Assembly: GCA_964477445.1 (NCBI GenBank)
Contig: CAYZED010000012.1
Location: 7,538 to 71,537, forward strand
From: CAYZED01 sp964477445
GTDB taxonomy: Bacteria > Bacillota > Clostridia > Lutisporales > Lutisporaceae
Direction: 5' to 3'
DNA: 64,000 nt
This document shows positions 43,267-52,063 of the stretch, piece by piece (the stretch's first letter is position 1; each line of letters begins with the position of its first letter). The position numbers and the translations under genes are program-made. The notes beneath the pieces are model-generated. The model was not told the DNA's origin. It was given only the letters and a program-made list of their open reading frames with translations, and did not search any database.

Positions 43267-44469
43267 ATGGAACATAAAGTATCAAAGAAAGCCTCATCTA
43301 TAGTTTCATCATTAACACTTGCTATAGACGTAAAGCTAAAAAAAATGATAGCAGATGGAATAAAAGTATATGGTTTTGGTGCTGGCGAACCAGATTTTGA
43401 CACGCCTCAATACATCCAAGAAGCGGCTAGAGAAGCTCTTGAAAAAGGAATGACAAGATACGTGGCGGTTCAAGGAACTTTAGAATTAAGAAAAGCTATT
43501 TGTTCAAAATTATTGAGAGAAAATGATGTTGAATATACACCTGAATGTATATTAACTTCTTCAGGAGCGAAGCACTCGTTAACAAATGCATTTGCTGCAA
43601 TTCTTGATCCAGAGGATGAAGTGATTCTTCCTGTTCCTTTTTGGGTTAGTTATACCGAAATAATAAAATTAAATGATGGTGTTCCAGTTATAATTAATAC
43701 AAAGCTTGAAAATGGGTTCAAACTTACTGCAGAAGAGCTTGAAGCCGCTATTACACCAAAAACAAAAGCCTTGTTAATAAATAATCCAAATAATCCAACG
43801 GGTTCAATTTATACGCGAGAAGAATTATTATCACTATCAAACGTAGCTATAAAGCATAAGATTTATATTATTTCAGACGAGATTTATGAACGTCTAACTT
43901 ATGACGGAAAAAAACACATTAGTATTTCATCACTAAGTGAAAGAATCAAGGAACAGACAATTTTAATAAATGGAATGTCCAAGTCATATGCTATGACCGG
44001 ATGGAGATTAGGTTATATAGCAGCAAACGAACATCTTATAAAAGCTATGTCAGCCGTCCAAAGCCACGCAGTGTCACATCCTAGCACAATCACTCAGCAC
44101 GCTGCAACTGTGGCTCTCAACGGACCACAAGACGATTTAAACAATATGATAAATGAGTTTGAAAAAAGAAGAAATTATATGTACGAAACTCTTTCTAAAA
44201 TAAATGGTTTTAAGTGCATATATCCTGAGGGCGCATTTTATGTTTTTACTGATATTTCTGAGCTTTATGGAAAGAAATTTTGTGGAGAAACGCTGACAAA
44301 CTCAGTACAATTTGCTAATATACTATTAGAAAAAGGTCATATTGCAGTCGTTCCGGGTGCTGCATTTGGACTAGATAAATATATTAGGTTATCCTATGCA
44401 ACATCTATGACTATTATTATACCTGGACTAGAAAAATTAAAAAATTTCTTAGAAGAAAACATAATATAA
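43267..44469 (+). CDS. aspB: aspartate aminotransferase (class I, AspB type)
   Basis: A 400-residue PLP aminotransferase interconverting aspartate and oxaloacetate with glutamate/2-oxoglutarate. FGAGEPDFDTP at the N-terminus, NNPNNPTGSIYTREEL, DEIYERLTYDG, the PLP lysine in LINGMSKSYAMTGWRLGY, and the terminal substrate arginine in YIRLSYATS. The next two genes (purB, asnS) both use aspartate products, so this may be a functional unit. Confidence 0.94.
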   Translation: MEHKVSKKASSIVSSLTLAIDVKLKKMIADGIKVYGFGAGEPDFDTPQYIQEAAREALEKGMTRYVAVQGTLELRKAICSKLLRENDVEYTPECILTSSGAKHSLTNAFAAILDPEDEVILPVPFWVSYTEIIKLNDGVPVIINTKLENGFKLTAEELEAAITPKTKALLINNPNNPTGSIYTREELLSLSNVAIKHKIYIISDEIYERLTYDGKKHISISSLSERIKEQTILINGMSKSYAMTGWRLGYIAANEHLIKAMSAVQSHAVSHPSTITQHAATVALNGPQDDLNNMINEFEKRRNYMYETLSKINGFKCIYPEGAFYVFTDISELYGKKFCGETLTNSVQFANILLEKGHIAVVPGAAFGLDKYIRLSYATSMTIIIPGLEKLKNFLEENII

Positions 44470-44498
44470 ATTAATATGCACTTTGAAAGGAAATGACC

Positions 44499-45941
44499 AT
44501 GGAAAAAAGAAACACGAACGAATATCAAAACCCTTTAGTAAACAGATACGCAAGTCAAGAGATGTCCTTCATTTTTTCAGATGATTTTAAGTTTACAACC
44601 TGGAGAAAACTTTGGATTGCTCTTGCAGAGGCTGAAGCTGAGCTCGGATTACCAATTACTCAAGAACAAATTCAAGAACTTAAAGATAATGTCAATAATA
44701 TTAACTACGAGGAAGCCATAAAAAGAGAAAAAGAGACAAGACATGATGTAATGTCACACGTTCATGCTTATGGCGTACAATGCCCTAATGCAAAACCGAT
44801 AATCCATTTAGGAGCAACTAGTGCTTATGTAGGCGATAATACAGACATCATCCAAATGGCTGAAGGATTAGAAGTTATAAGAAAGAAAATTATTAATGTA
44901 ATAAATAATCTTACTCAGTTCTCTTTGAAATATAGAACTCTCCCAGCGTTAGCATTTACGCATTTTCAGGCAGCACAATTAACCACTGTTGGAAAAAGAG
45001 CCACACTTTGGATCCAAGATTTGATAATGGACTTAGAGGAACTTGTGTTTGTTACTGGCAACCTTAAATTACTTGGAGTAAAAGGTACAACTGGAACACA
45101 AGCTAGTTTTATGAGCTTATTTAATAATGATCATGAAAAAATAAAAGCACTTGAGGACAAAGTAGCAGTTAAAATGGGCTTTAGGAAGTGTTATTCTGTT
45201 TCAGGGCAAACTTATAGTCGAAAAGTTGATAGTCAAGTATTAAATACTTTATCTCAAATTGCGGAATCTTGTCATAAATTTTCTAATGATATGAGATTGC
45301 TTCAGCACCTTAAAGAAGTAGAGGAACCTTTTGAAAAAAATCAAATAGGATCGTCCGCAATGGCATATAAAAGAAACCCAATGCGTTCTGAGAGAATAGC
45401 TGCTCTCTCGAGATTCGTAATAGTAAACTCATTAAATCCTGCATTTACTGCAGCTACACAGTGGTTTGAAAGAACGCTTGATGATTCAGCAAATAAAAGA
45501 ATCTCAATTCCTCAATCATTCCTTGCAATAGATGGGATTTTAAACTTAATGATAAATATTTCTGGCGGACTTGTAGTTTATGAAAAAATGATACACCGAA
45601 GAATTATGCAAGAATTACCATTTATGGCTACTGAGAATATTCTTATGGAAGCGGTTAAACGTGGCGGAGACAGACAAGAATTACATGAAGCGATAAGATT
45701 ATACTCAATGCAGGCTGCGAAAAACGTAAAAGAAGAAGGACGCGAAAATAATTTAATCGATTTGATCGAAAATGATCCAACATTTAAAATGACGCCAACA
45801 GAAATTCGCTCAATTATGGATCCAAAAAACTTTATTGGAAGATCCCCAGAACAAGTTATCGAGTTTTTGGAAGAAAACGTATATCCAACACTTAGAGAAA
45901 ACATGGATATATTAAATGTAGAAGTTGAGTTAAAAGTATAA
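44499..45941 (+). CDS. purB: adenylosuccinate lyase
   Basis: A roughly 480-residue fumarase-superfamily enzyme acting twice in purine synthesis, releasing fumarate from SAICAR and adenylosuccinate. The superfamily signature EPFEKNQIGSSAMAYKRNPMRSE contains the catalytic serine loop. HDVMSHVHAYG and HLGATSAYVGDNTD are the other active-site regions. ATG 44499 fits GAAAGGA (44485-44491) better than ATG 44493. Longer than B. subtilis PurB, of the clostridial/eukaryote-like length class. Confidence 0.95.
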   Translation: MEKRNTNEYQNPLVNRYASQEMSFIFSDDFKFTTWRKLWIALAEAEAELGLPITQEQIQELKDNVNNINYEEAIKREKETRHDVMSHVHAYGVQCPNAKPIIHLGATSAYVGDNTDIIQMAEGLEVIRKKIINVINNLTQFSLKYRTLPALAFTHFQAAQLTTVGKRATLWIQDLIMDLEELVFVTGNLKLLGVKGTTGTQASFMSLFNNDHEKIKALEDKVAVKMGFRKCYSVSGQTYSRKVDSQVLNTLSQIAESCHKFSNDMRLLQHLKEVEEPFEKNQIGSSAMAYKRNPMRSERIAALSRFVIVNSLNPAFTAATQWFERTLDDSANKRISIPQSFLAIDGILNLMINISGGLVVYEKMIHRRIMQELPFMATENILMEAVKRGGDRQELHEAIRLYSMQAAKNVKEEGRENNLIDLIENDPTFKMTPTEIRSIMDPKNFIGRSPEQVIEFLEENVYPTLRENMDILNVEVELKV

Positions 45942-46026
45942 AGATAAAAAGTGAATTTGTTGACATAACTAAAAAAGTCATAACTGGGCACATCTTTCAG
46001 AGTTTTATTTTTAAGGAGGATCTATC

Positions 46027-47430
46027 ATGCAAAAATCTCCAGTAAAAGCGACTGTTAAAGAAATATTTAAGAATTCAAAGACCTATTTTGGAATGGAATT
46101 ATTATTTGGTGGTTGGGTAAGAACGGTAAGAGATTCAAAAACATTTGGTTTCATAGAGCTAAATGACGGGAGCTACTTTAAAAATTTACAAATTGTTTTT
46201 GATGATACACTTTCGAATTTTTTAGAAATATGTAAATTGAGCGTTGGCTCTTCAATTTCTGTCTCAGGTATATTAATTGAATCTCCTGGAACTAAACAAC
46301 CTTTTGAACTAAAAGCTACAAATCTTAAAGTTGAAGGGTTTGCAGAGTTGGATTATCCACTCCAAAAAAAACAGCATTCGCTTGAGTTTTTAAGAACTAT
46401 TCCACACTTGAGACCACGAACAAATACTTTTTCGGCGGCATTTAGAGTTCGGTCAATTTTATCATTCGCGATTCACAAGTTTTTCAACGAAAAAAACTTT
46501 GTTTATGTACATACACCAATAATTACTGGTTCAGATACTGAAGGTGCAGGTGAAATGTTCAAAGTTACTACGCTTGATATGGACAATCCTCCTAAAACTA
46601 AAATTGGAGCAATTGACTATAAAGAAGATTTCTTCGGAAAGCACACTAACTTAACTGTAAGTGGCCAGCTTAACGTTGAAACTTTTTGTATGGCTTTTAG
46701 AAACGTTTATACTTTTGGGCCAACTTTTAGAGCCGAAAATTCAAACACGACGAGACATGCAGCTGAGTTTTGGATGATTGAACCTGAAATAGCTTTTGCA
46801 GATATTTTTGACGATATGGACTTAGCTGAAGAAATGATTAAGTATATTATTAAATACGTTTTAGAAAACGCTCCTGAAGAAATCGCTTTCTTTAATCAAT
46901 TTATCGACAAAACCCTTCTAGAAAGGTTAAGTAACGTTATTGAATCTGATTTTGCTCGAATAACATATACTGAGGCTATTGAAATTCTAAATAAATCTGG
47001 TAAAAAGTTCGAATTCCCTGTTAAGTGGGGTATAGACTTACAAACTGAACATGAAAGATATATCACAGAAGAAGTTTATAAAAAGCCAGTTTTTGTTTCA
47101 AATTATCCTAAAGATATAAAAGCTTTTTACATGAGAATGAATGAAGACGAAAAAACTGTAGCGGCTATGGATCTTCTGGTGCCAAGTGTTGGCGAAATAA
47201 TTGGAGGAAGTCAGAGAGAGGAACGCGCTGATGTTCTAGCAAAAAAGATGGATGCGATGGGATTGAACAAAGATGATTATGCATTTTATTTTGATATCAG
47301 AAAATATGGCGGGGTTAAACATGCAGGATTCGGACTTGGATTTGAGCGCATGATGATGTATATCACTGGGATTTCTAACATACGCGATGTAATTCCATTC
47401 CCTAGAACTGTTAATAATTGCGAATTTTAA
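46027..47430 (+). CDS. asnS: asparaginyl-tRNA synthetase
   Basis: A 467-residue class IIb synthetase. N-terminal OB-fold anticodon-binding domain (GGWVRTVRDSKTFGFIELNDGS), motif 2 around TFRAENSNTTRHAAEFWMIEPE, and motif 3 GFGLGFERMMMYITGISNIRDVIPFPRT. The NSNTTRHAAEFWM segment is AsnRS-type, not AspRS. No T-box was found in the 85-base upstream gap. Confidence 0.97.
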   Translation: MQKSPVKATVKEIFKNSKTYFGMELLFGGWVRTVRDSKTFGFIELNDGSYFKNLQIVFDDTLSNFLEICKLSVGSSISVSGILIESPGTKQPFELKATNLKVEGFAELDYPLQKKQHSLEFLRTIPHLRPRTNTFSAAFRVRSILSFAIHKFFNEKNFVYVHTPIITGSDTEGAGEMFKVTTLDMDNPPKTKIGAIDYKEDFFGKHTNLTVSGQLNVETFCMAFRNVYTFGPTFRAENSNTTRHAAEFWMIEPEIAFADIFDDMDLAEEMIKYIIKYVLENAPEEIAFFNQFIDKTLLERLSNVIESDFARITYTEAIEILNKSGKKFEFPVKWGIDLQTEHERYITEEVYKKPVFVSNYPKDIKAFYMRMNEDEKTVAAMDLLVPSVGEIIGGSQREERADVLAKKMDAMGLNKDDYAFYFDIRKYGGVKHAGFGLGFERMMMYITGISNIRDVIPFPRTVNNCEF

Positions 47431-47446
47431 TGTAGGATTATAATTA

Positions 47447-47478
47447 AAGTGGTATCATAAAAATGGTACCGCTTTTTT
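47447..47478 (+). terminator. intrinsic terminator after asnS
   Basis: AAGTGGTATCAT (47447-47458) pairs with ATGGTACCGCTT (47463-47474), with G-T pairs, then Ts. Confidence 0.85.
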
Positions 47479-47519
47479 CTGATATATCATAAACAAATTC
47501 AATCAAAGGATGTGATTTA

Positions 47520-48290
47520 ATAAACATTTATAATGAAAAAATCAATAATACTTCCAACAAAAAACACAATAATATCTCCAACAAAAAAATCGGAATTCTT
47601 ATAGTTCATGGTTTTGCTGGTAATTATGGTGAAATAGAGGCACTAGATAATTTTTTCGGTAATTATGGTTATATTACTTCTTGTCCTAAATTAGCAGGGC
47701 ATTCTGGAAACATCAAAGAATTAAAATTTCTTTCAAAAACAAATCATAATGATTGGATAAATTCAGCGAAAAAAGCGTTTTTTGAACTTGCAGAAATTAG
47801 CGATGAAATTATTCTTATAGGATTTTCTATGGGCGGGCTTATAATTACAAATTTGGCCACTGACGATACACTTGTTTCACGCAATAAAATTAAAGGATTA
47901 GTACTTTTGAACACGCCAGTGTTTTTTTGGGATATTAAACGCGTTTTAATAAATATATTTAATGATTTTAGAACAAAATCGTTAGTAAATATTATGAGAT
48001 ATCTCAATGGAGCAAAAATTCCAATGAAATCAATGATAGATTTTCAGTCGATACTTAAGAAAACGAAACCGATTTTTTCGGATATTTGTGTGCCAACGTT
48101 CATAGCACAGGGTCTAAAAGACGATGCAGTAAAGTATAAAAGTGCAAAATTCATTTATGATAAAATTATAATTAAACAAAAAAATCTAATTTACTACAAA
48201 AACAGCGGTCATTTGATATGTGCTTCAGAAGATAAAGACATGCTATTTGTTGATATACTGCTTTTCGTGAATAGTATATTGACAATTTAA
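47520..48290 (+). CDS. alpha/beta-hydrolase (carboxylesterase-like), apparent ATA start
   Basis: A 256-residue alpha/beta hydrolase: ILIVHGFAGNYGEIEAL (oxyanion-hole HGFAG), nucleophile elbow IGFSMGGLI, acid in AQGLKDDAV, and histidine in YKNSGHLICASEDKD. This set resembles Est30-type carboxylesterases. The frame is open from 47493 but has no ATG, GTG, TTG or CTG before the conserved hydrolase core; the first ATG (47829) would delete the oxyanion strand and half the nucleophile elbow. ATA 47520, nine bases after AAAGGA (47505-47510), is the best start. An out-of-frame ATG TGA overlaps at 47510. Confidence 0.82.
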   Translation: MNIYNEKINNTSNKKHNNISNKKIGILIVHGFAGNYGEIEALDNFFGNYGYITSCPKLAGHSGNIKELKFLSKTNHNDWINSAKKAFFELAEISDEIILIGFSMGGLIITNLATDDTLVSRNKIKGLVLLNTPVFFWDIKRVLINIFNDFRTKSLVNIMRYLNGAKIPMKSMIDFQSILKKTKPIFSDICVPTFIAQGLKDDAVKYKSAKFIYDKIIIKQKNLIYYKNSGHLICASEDKDMLFVDILLFVNSILTI

Positions 48291-48324
48291 CATCAATTTC
48301 ATTCAAAGTTGTGAAAATAAACAT

Positions 48325-48357
48325 AAAAAAAGCTGCATTCTATAATAAAATGCAACT
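48325..48357 (-). terminator. terminator for tRNA-Trp (minus strand)
   Basis: AGCTGCATT (48331-48339) pairs with AATGCAACT (48349-48357), one mismatch. The A run at 48325-48331 gives a T run on the minus strand, downstream of the tRNA. Confidence 0.75.
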
Positions 48358-48370
48358 TCATTAGTTAAAA

Positions 48371-48446
48371 TGGCAGGGGTGCAGGGACTCGAACCCGGAA
48401 CCAACGGTTTTGGAGACCGCTACTCTACCAATTGAGCCACACCCCT
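48371..48446 (-). tRNA. trnW: tRNA-Trp (CCA anticodon)
   Basis: The reverse strand reads AGGGGTG (acceptor), TGGCTCAATTGGTAGAGTA (D arm), GCGGTCTCCAAAACCGT (anticodon arm, loop CTCCAAA), GGGTTCGAGTCC (T arm), CACCCCT-G-CCA. The stem pairs are intact and CCA is encoded. Anticodon CCA gives tryptophan. Confidence 0.97.
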
Positions 48447-48460
48447 GTGACACAAGGATT

Positions 48461-48489
48461 ATTATATTAGATGGAGGGACATAAGTCAA
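48461..48489 (-). promoter_or_regulatory. tRNA-Trp promoter (minus strand)
   Basis: On the minus strand, TTGACT (48489-48484), 17-bp spacer, TATAAT (48466-48461). Confidence 0.88.
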
Positions 48490-48690
48490 TATTTTTTTTC
48501 GAATTTCAGGAAAATTTAAGTTTTAAAATTGAAAAAGCAACTCCCTATTTCAAATATGGTTTACTAACATTTAATCAAGTAAATTTTAATAATATTTCAT
48601 TGTAAACTGCACGAAACAACATTTAAAATTTTTCGTATCTAAAATATAGTTTTATCACAAAAATTTAATAAAAAACGGAGGAAAAAAATA

Positions 48691-49519
48691 ATGTGGACAA
48701 GAAAAGAACTGAAAGATCGCGCGAAGAATGTTTTAAGGGGATCGTATATCAAGGCATTTATAGTTTCATTGGTAATAGCTTTTTATAGGCGCGACAGCTA
48801 ACACAGGTTTTCGTTGGAATTTTAAACAACCAGAAAAAACAGATGTTTCTAACTTTGATTTTACTCAATTTCAAAATAATTTTAAAAACAGCTTTGTACA
48901 GGGTGATAATTTTATTGATAGTTTATTGTCAACCTATAATATAAATCCGCCAACTTTTTATGGTATTGTCGCTTTAGTTGGGTCGATTTTAGTCATTGTT
49001 ATAATTTTAGCAATTTTAGTAAGGGTATTTATTGGATATAGTATCCAAGTAGGTGGTTCGAGATTTTTTATTAGCTCATCACAAGGAACTGTTGAACCAT
49101 CATATTTAGGTTTCGGTTTCAAGAAAAATATATACAAAAATATTCTAGTTACTATGTTAGTTAGAGATATATATATTATGCTTTGGGGTCTTTTGCTAAT
49201 TATTCCAGGCATTATTATGACTTTTGCTTACAGAATGGTTTCGTATATCTTAGCTGAAAATCCAGGAATTAACTATTACAGAGCTCTAGAAATTAGCAAA
49301 AGCATGACAGCTGGAAACAAATTTAAAATTTTTGTTTTGGATCTTTCATTTATTTTCTGGTATATGGCAGCAGGTATTTTAATTATTGGTGGATATTTTT
49401 TAAACCCATATATTTTTCAAACGAACGCAGAACTATATATAAAGCTTAGAGATATTTCTATTGAAAATGGATTAGTAAATCCTGAAGAACTAAATTTGAT
49501 TCCAGTAGCAGAAAATTAA
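48691..49519 (+). CDS. DUF975 membrane protein with single-base frameshift
   Basis: The N-terminus MWTRKELKDRAKNVLRGSYIKAFIVSLVIAF is typical of DUF975 proteins and follows a good AACGGAGG site. At a T5 run (48780-48784) the frame shifts by one: deleting one T restores FIGATANTGFRW and joins the long downstream ORF (from about 48784 to 49519), which carries the family's remaining TM segments (VALVGSILVIVIILAILVRVF, YIMLWGLLLIIPGIIM, MAAGILIIGGYF). As read, translation stops after about 36 codons. Either a homopolymer sequencing error or a real, possibly phase-variable, frameshift. Confidence 0.85.
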
Positions 49520-49520
49520 T

Positions 49521-49554
49521 AATATTTCAATCGGTTTAATATTTCAATCGATGT
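49521..49554 (+). repeat. 17-bp duplication behind the DUF975 stop
   Basis: AATATTTCAATCGGTTT (49521-49537) is followed by AATATTTCAATCGATGT (49538-49554), starting one base after the stop codon. Confidence 0.8.
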
Positions 49555-49765
49555 AATTATAAATTTAATTTTAAGCAGAATTTAAAGTAGAAATAAAAGA
49601 TTTAAATTAGATTTTGCATGAGAAATCCTTAAATGAAAATCATTAAGAAAATCAAGTAATACTAGACATCAAGTAGCGCTAAAAAAACGGCTTAAAACGC
49701 CTGTGAGAGAAGCTTGATTAATGACTAAAATCAGGATTAGTTGAATAGATGCGAATGAGATATGC

Positions 49766-49848
49766 TTGACAAGAAAAACACTAAAAAGGTATAATAAATT
49801 TGAAATATATTGCGCGAAATGTTTATTTCGCGCAATCAAGACTTTTTT
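49766..49848 (+). promoter_or_regulatory. promoter plus perfect hairpin leader upstream of xer gene
   Basis: TTGACA (49766-49771), 18-bp spacer, TATAAT (49790-49795). About seven bases after the expected start is a perfect hairpin, ATTGCGCGAAAT (49809-49820), GTTT, ATTTCGCGCAAT (49825-49836), then a T6 tract at 49843-49848. It is either an early terminator/attenuator or a 5' stabilising hairpin for the recombinase mRNA 70 bases further on. The rest of the 400-base gap (49555-49765) holds nothing I can name. Confidence 0.75.
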
Positions 49849-49919
49849 GTACCAGATTTAACTTAATCAACAAATAATTTTCTATACGCTTTTTTAATAA
49901 CTAAATAGAAGGAGAAATT

Positions 49920-50882
49920 ATGGATATTATATTACCAACTATTATTGAAGACTTCCTCTCCTATCTCGAAACAATAAAAGGTAAATCACAAAATACTACA
50001 TCGGCATATAAATATGATTTAGTTTTGTTTATGCGCTTTCTAAAAATTCGAAGAAAAATATATGCTTCTGACTTTCCTTTAAATGAAATAGATATTTCGG
50101 ATATTGATGATTTATTTATGAAATCAATAAATTTATCTGATTTATATGGATTTCTAGCATTTGCAGCAAATATTAGAGGAAATAAATCTCATGCTCGTGC
50201 AAGAAAAGTTGCTTGTTTAAGATCATATTTTAAATATTTACATACAAAAGTTCATTTAATCGATGATAATCCTACTATTGAACTAGAAACACCAAAAACA
50301 GGTGAACGTCAACCAATACATTTGACTTTAGAAGAAAGTCGAACTCTACTCGATTCAATTTCAAGCGAGAATACTGAACGAGACTATGCTATAATAACTT
50401 TGTTTTTAAACTGCGGTCTAAGGCTCTCAGAACTTTGTAGTATAGATATTAATCGTATTAAGGGTGATACGTTAGCTGTCGTTGGAAAAGGGAACAAAGA
50501 GCGAACAGTCTATCTTAATGACGCATGCAGACTCGCAATAGATAGTTATCTTAAGATCAGACCTAGAGATCAAATTAAAGATAGACAGGCCCTCTTTCTT
50601 TCGGAAAGAAAACAACGAATTTCAAAAAGGACTGTACAGTATATAGTAAAAAACCAGCTTGAAAAAGCTGGCTTAAATATTGAGAAGTATTCAGCTCATA
50701 AATTAAGGCACACAGCTGCGACTTTAATGTATAAACATGGGAATGTTGATATTCGTGCCTTGCAGCAAATTCTTGGACATGAAAATATTAGTACGACTCA
50801 GATATATACACATTTAGATGACGATAGATTAAGAAAAGCAGTTAAATCCAACCCATTATCAGACGTTAAGAGGTTAGAATAA
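49920..50882 (+). CDS. tyrosine recombinase, Xer type
   Basis: A 320-residue XerC/XerD-like site-specific recombinase, likely for chromosome dimer resolution. N-terminal SAM-like core-binding domain (1-120). The catalytic set is complete: Arg in CGLRLSELCSI, Lys in VVGKGNKERTVYL, HKLRHTAA (His-Arg), LGHENISTTQIYTH (His and Tyr nucleophile). There are no phage or transposon genes around it, so a housekeeping role is more likely than an island integrase, though tRNA-Trp lies 1.5 kb away. Confidence 0.9.
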   Translation: MDIILPTIIEDFLSYLETIKGKSQNTTSAYKYDLVLFMRFLKIRRKIYASDFPLNEIDISDIDDLFMKSINLSDLYGFLAFAANIRGNKSHARARKVACLRSYFKYLHTKVHLIDDNPTIELETPKTGERQPIHLTLEESRTLLDSISSENTERDYAIITLFLNCGLRLSELCSIDINRIKGDTLAVVGKGNKERTVYLNDACRLAIDSYLKIRPRDQIKDRQALFLSERKQRISKRTVQYIVKNQLEKAGLNIEKYSAHKLRHTAATLMYKHGNVDIRALQQILGHENISTTQIYTHLDDDRLRKAVKSNPLSDVKRLE

Positions 50883-50887
50883 AGAGT

Positions 50888-51220
50888 TTAATCCTCATAT
50901 TCTTCCTCTTCGTCTATTTCATAATCTTCACTTTCAGTATCATAGGATTCAATATCTAACGTCAACCCATCATCTGTTGAATAATCCATCGGGTTATCTG
51001 TTTCTTTTTTTAAATCTTTAAAATCAAGTTCGTCAACAATTAAACTGTTTTCATCGGTTAAGACTTCATCAATCTCAACACCTCTATAATCAACATTTTT
51101 ATCATCAATACACTCACAACAACTATCGCAAACTTTGCTGGAATTTAAATCGCACAAATCGCAATTTCCACAATCATCACATAGTTTATCGTGCAAAACA
51201 CAGTTTACATACTTTGGCAT
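50888..51220 (-). CDS. Cys-rich, acidic-tailed small protein
   Basis: A 110-residue hypothetical protein. Residues 7-37 hold nine cysteines in CxxC-like spacings (CVLHDKLCDDCGNCDLCDL... VCDSCCECI), suggesting a metal (zinc or Fe-S) site. Residues 40-110 are strongly acidic, ending EDYEIDEEEEYED. It is convergent with the xer gene (5 bp apart) and codirectional with the yneA-like gene. Similar Cys-rich N-termini seem familiar from clostridial hypotheticals, but I cannot name a family. Confidence 0.75.
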   Translation of the reverse strand: MPKYVNCVLHDKLCDDCGNCDLCDLNSSKVCDSCCECIDDKNVDYRGVEIDEVLTDENSLIVDELDFKDLKKETDNPMDYSTDDGLTLDIESYDTESEDYEIDEEEEYED

Positions 51221-51398
51221 TTATTTCTACCTCTTAAATATTATATTTTGAAGATGAAATCTAAATTATATATTCTACCAAATCGCATTTCCCATAGAAG
51301 AACTTATATGTTGACGCAAATTAGTATTTTATCCTCATATTAAAATATAAGTTATAAACGCAAAATAGTAAAGTAATGATTACAAATAATTAATTATT

Positions 51399-51704
51399 TT
51401 AGTTAATTATAGGTACTTTAAGGGTATCCCCTTCGGCAATGAACGCGTTTTTTATATTATTTAGTTTCTCGATTTTATAAATATATTCTCTTATGTCGAT
51501 ATTTCCTGGGCTATGAATTTTACTTATACTCCAAAGCGTATCACCAGCACGTACTGTAATTAGCTTAAAACTTTCAACAGTAGATTCGTTGGTCGATGCA
51601 TAAATAATACTAGTTAGTGAAAGTCCTAATACTAATATAAACACTAAGATTACAGTTAAAAACCTTTTCTTATTAATCAATCTAACTCTTTTTCTTCTCT
51701 TCAT
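51399..51704 (-). CDS. yneA: YneA-like SOS cell-division suppressor (TM + LysM)
   Basis: A 101-residue protein: basic N-terminus, one TM (about 17-36, LTVILVFILVLGLSLTSIIY), then a LysM domain (ITVRAGDTLWSISKIHSPGNIDIREYIYKIEKLNNI... EGDTLKVP). ATG 51704 is chosen since GGAGG overlaps the GTG at 51713. It is divergent from lexA with LexA boxes between, exactly as B. subtilis yneA, which delays septation after DNA damage. Name by architecture and position. Confidence 0.85.
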   Translation of the reverse strand: MKRRKRVRLINKKRFLTVILVFILVLGLSLTSIIYASTNESTVESFKLITVRAGDTLWSISKIHSPGNIDIREYIYKIEKLNNIKNAFIAEGDTLKVPIIN

Positions 51705-51721
51705 CACGAACACCTCCGAAC

Positions 51722-51820
51722 GAACATTTGTTCCATATATACATATTAACCGAACGTGTGTTCTTTGTCAATATTTTGTGCGAACATTTGTTTGATTTTT
51801 TTATTTATTATTGTTATAAT
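51722..51820. promoter_or_regulatory. divergent yneA/lexA control region with three LexA boxes
   Basis: LexA sites: GAACATTTGTTC (51722-51733), GAACGTGTGTTC (51752-51763) and GAACATTTGTTT (51782-51793). The minus-strand yneA promoter has TTGACA (51771-51766), 17 bp, TAATAT (51748-51743), with box 2 inside the spacer. The plus-strand lexA promoter has TTGATT (51792-51797), 17 bp, TATAAT (51815-51820), overlapping box 3. This leaves a long lexA leader (about 240 bases, AT-rich, nothing recognised). Confidence 0.9.
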
Positions 51821-52063
51821 GCTAATTAGAACACAGCCTAGATGAATATATATGTATTTGAAAGCATTAGCAATATTTTTATTATATTTTATTGATTAGA
51901 CATAGTATGTCTTGAAGCACATTAAAATATAAAGTATTTTTATAAAAATATTTAAATAACTTATTTTATTCTTTATTAGTCTAATAACTTATAATTTTAT
52001 TAATTTAGGAATATATAAAAAAAGCAAACAGAAGAACTAAGATTTTAAGAAAGGTCGGAAAAA

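Noticed and set aside
47447..47478. T-box-like GGTACCGC motif near asnS
   Set aside because: It is downstream of asnS, forms the second arm of a simple terminator hairpin, and the next gene is a hydrolase and not an amino-acid gene.
48371..50882. Integrative element with tRNA-Trp as attachment site and the Xer-type gene as integrase
   Set aside because: No direct repeat of the tRNA 3' end was found nearby and there are no phage, plasmid or conjugation genes in the interval.
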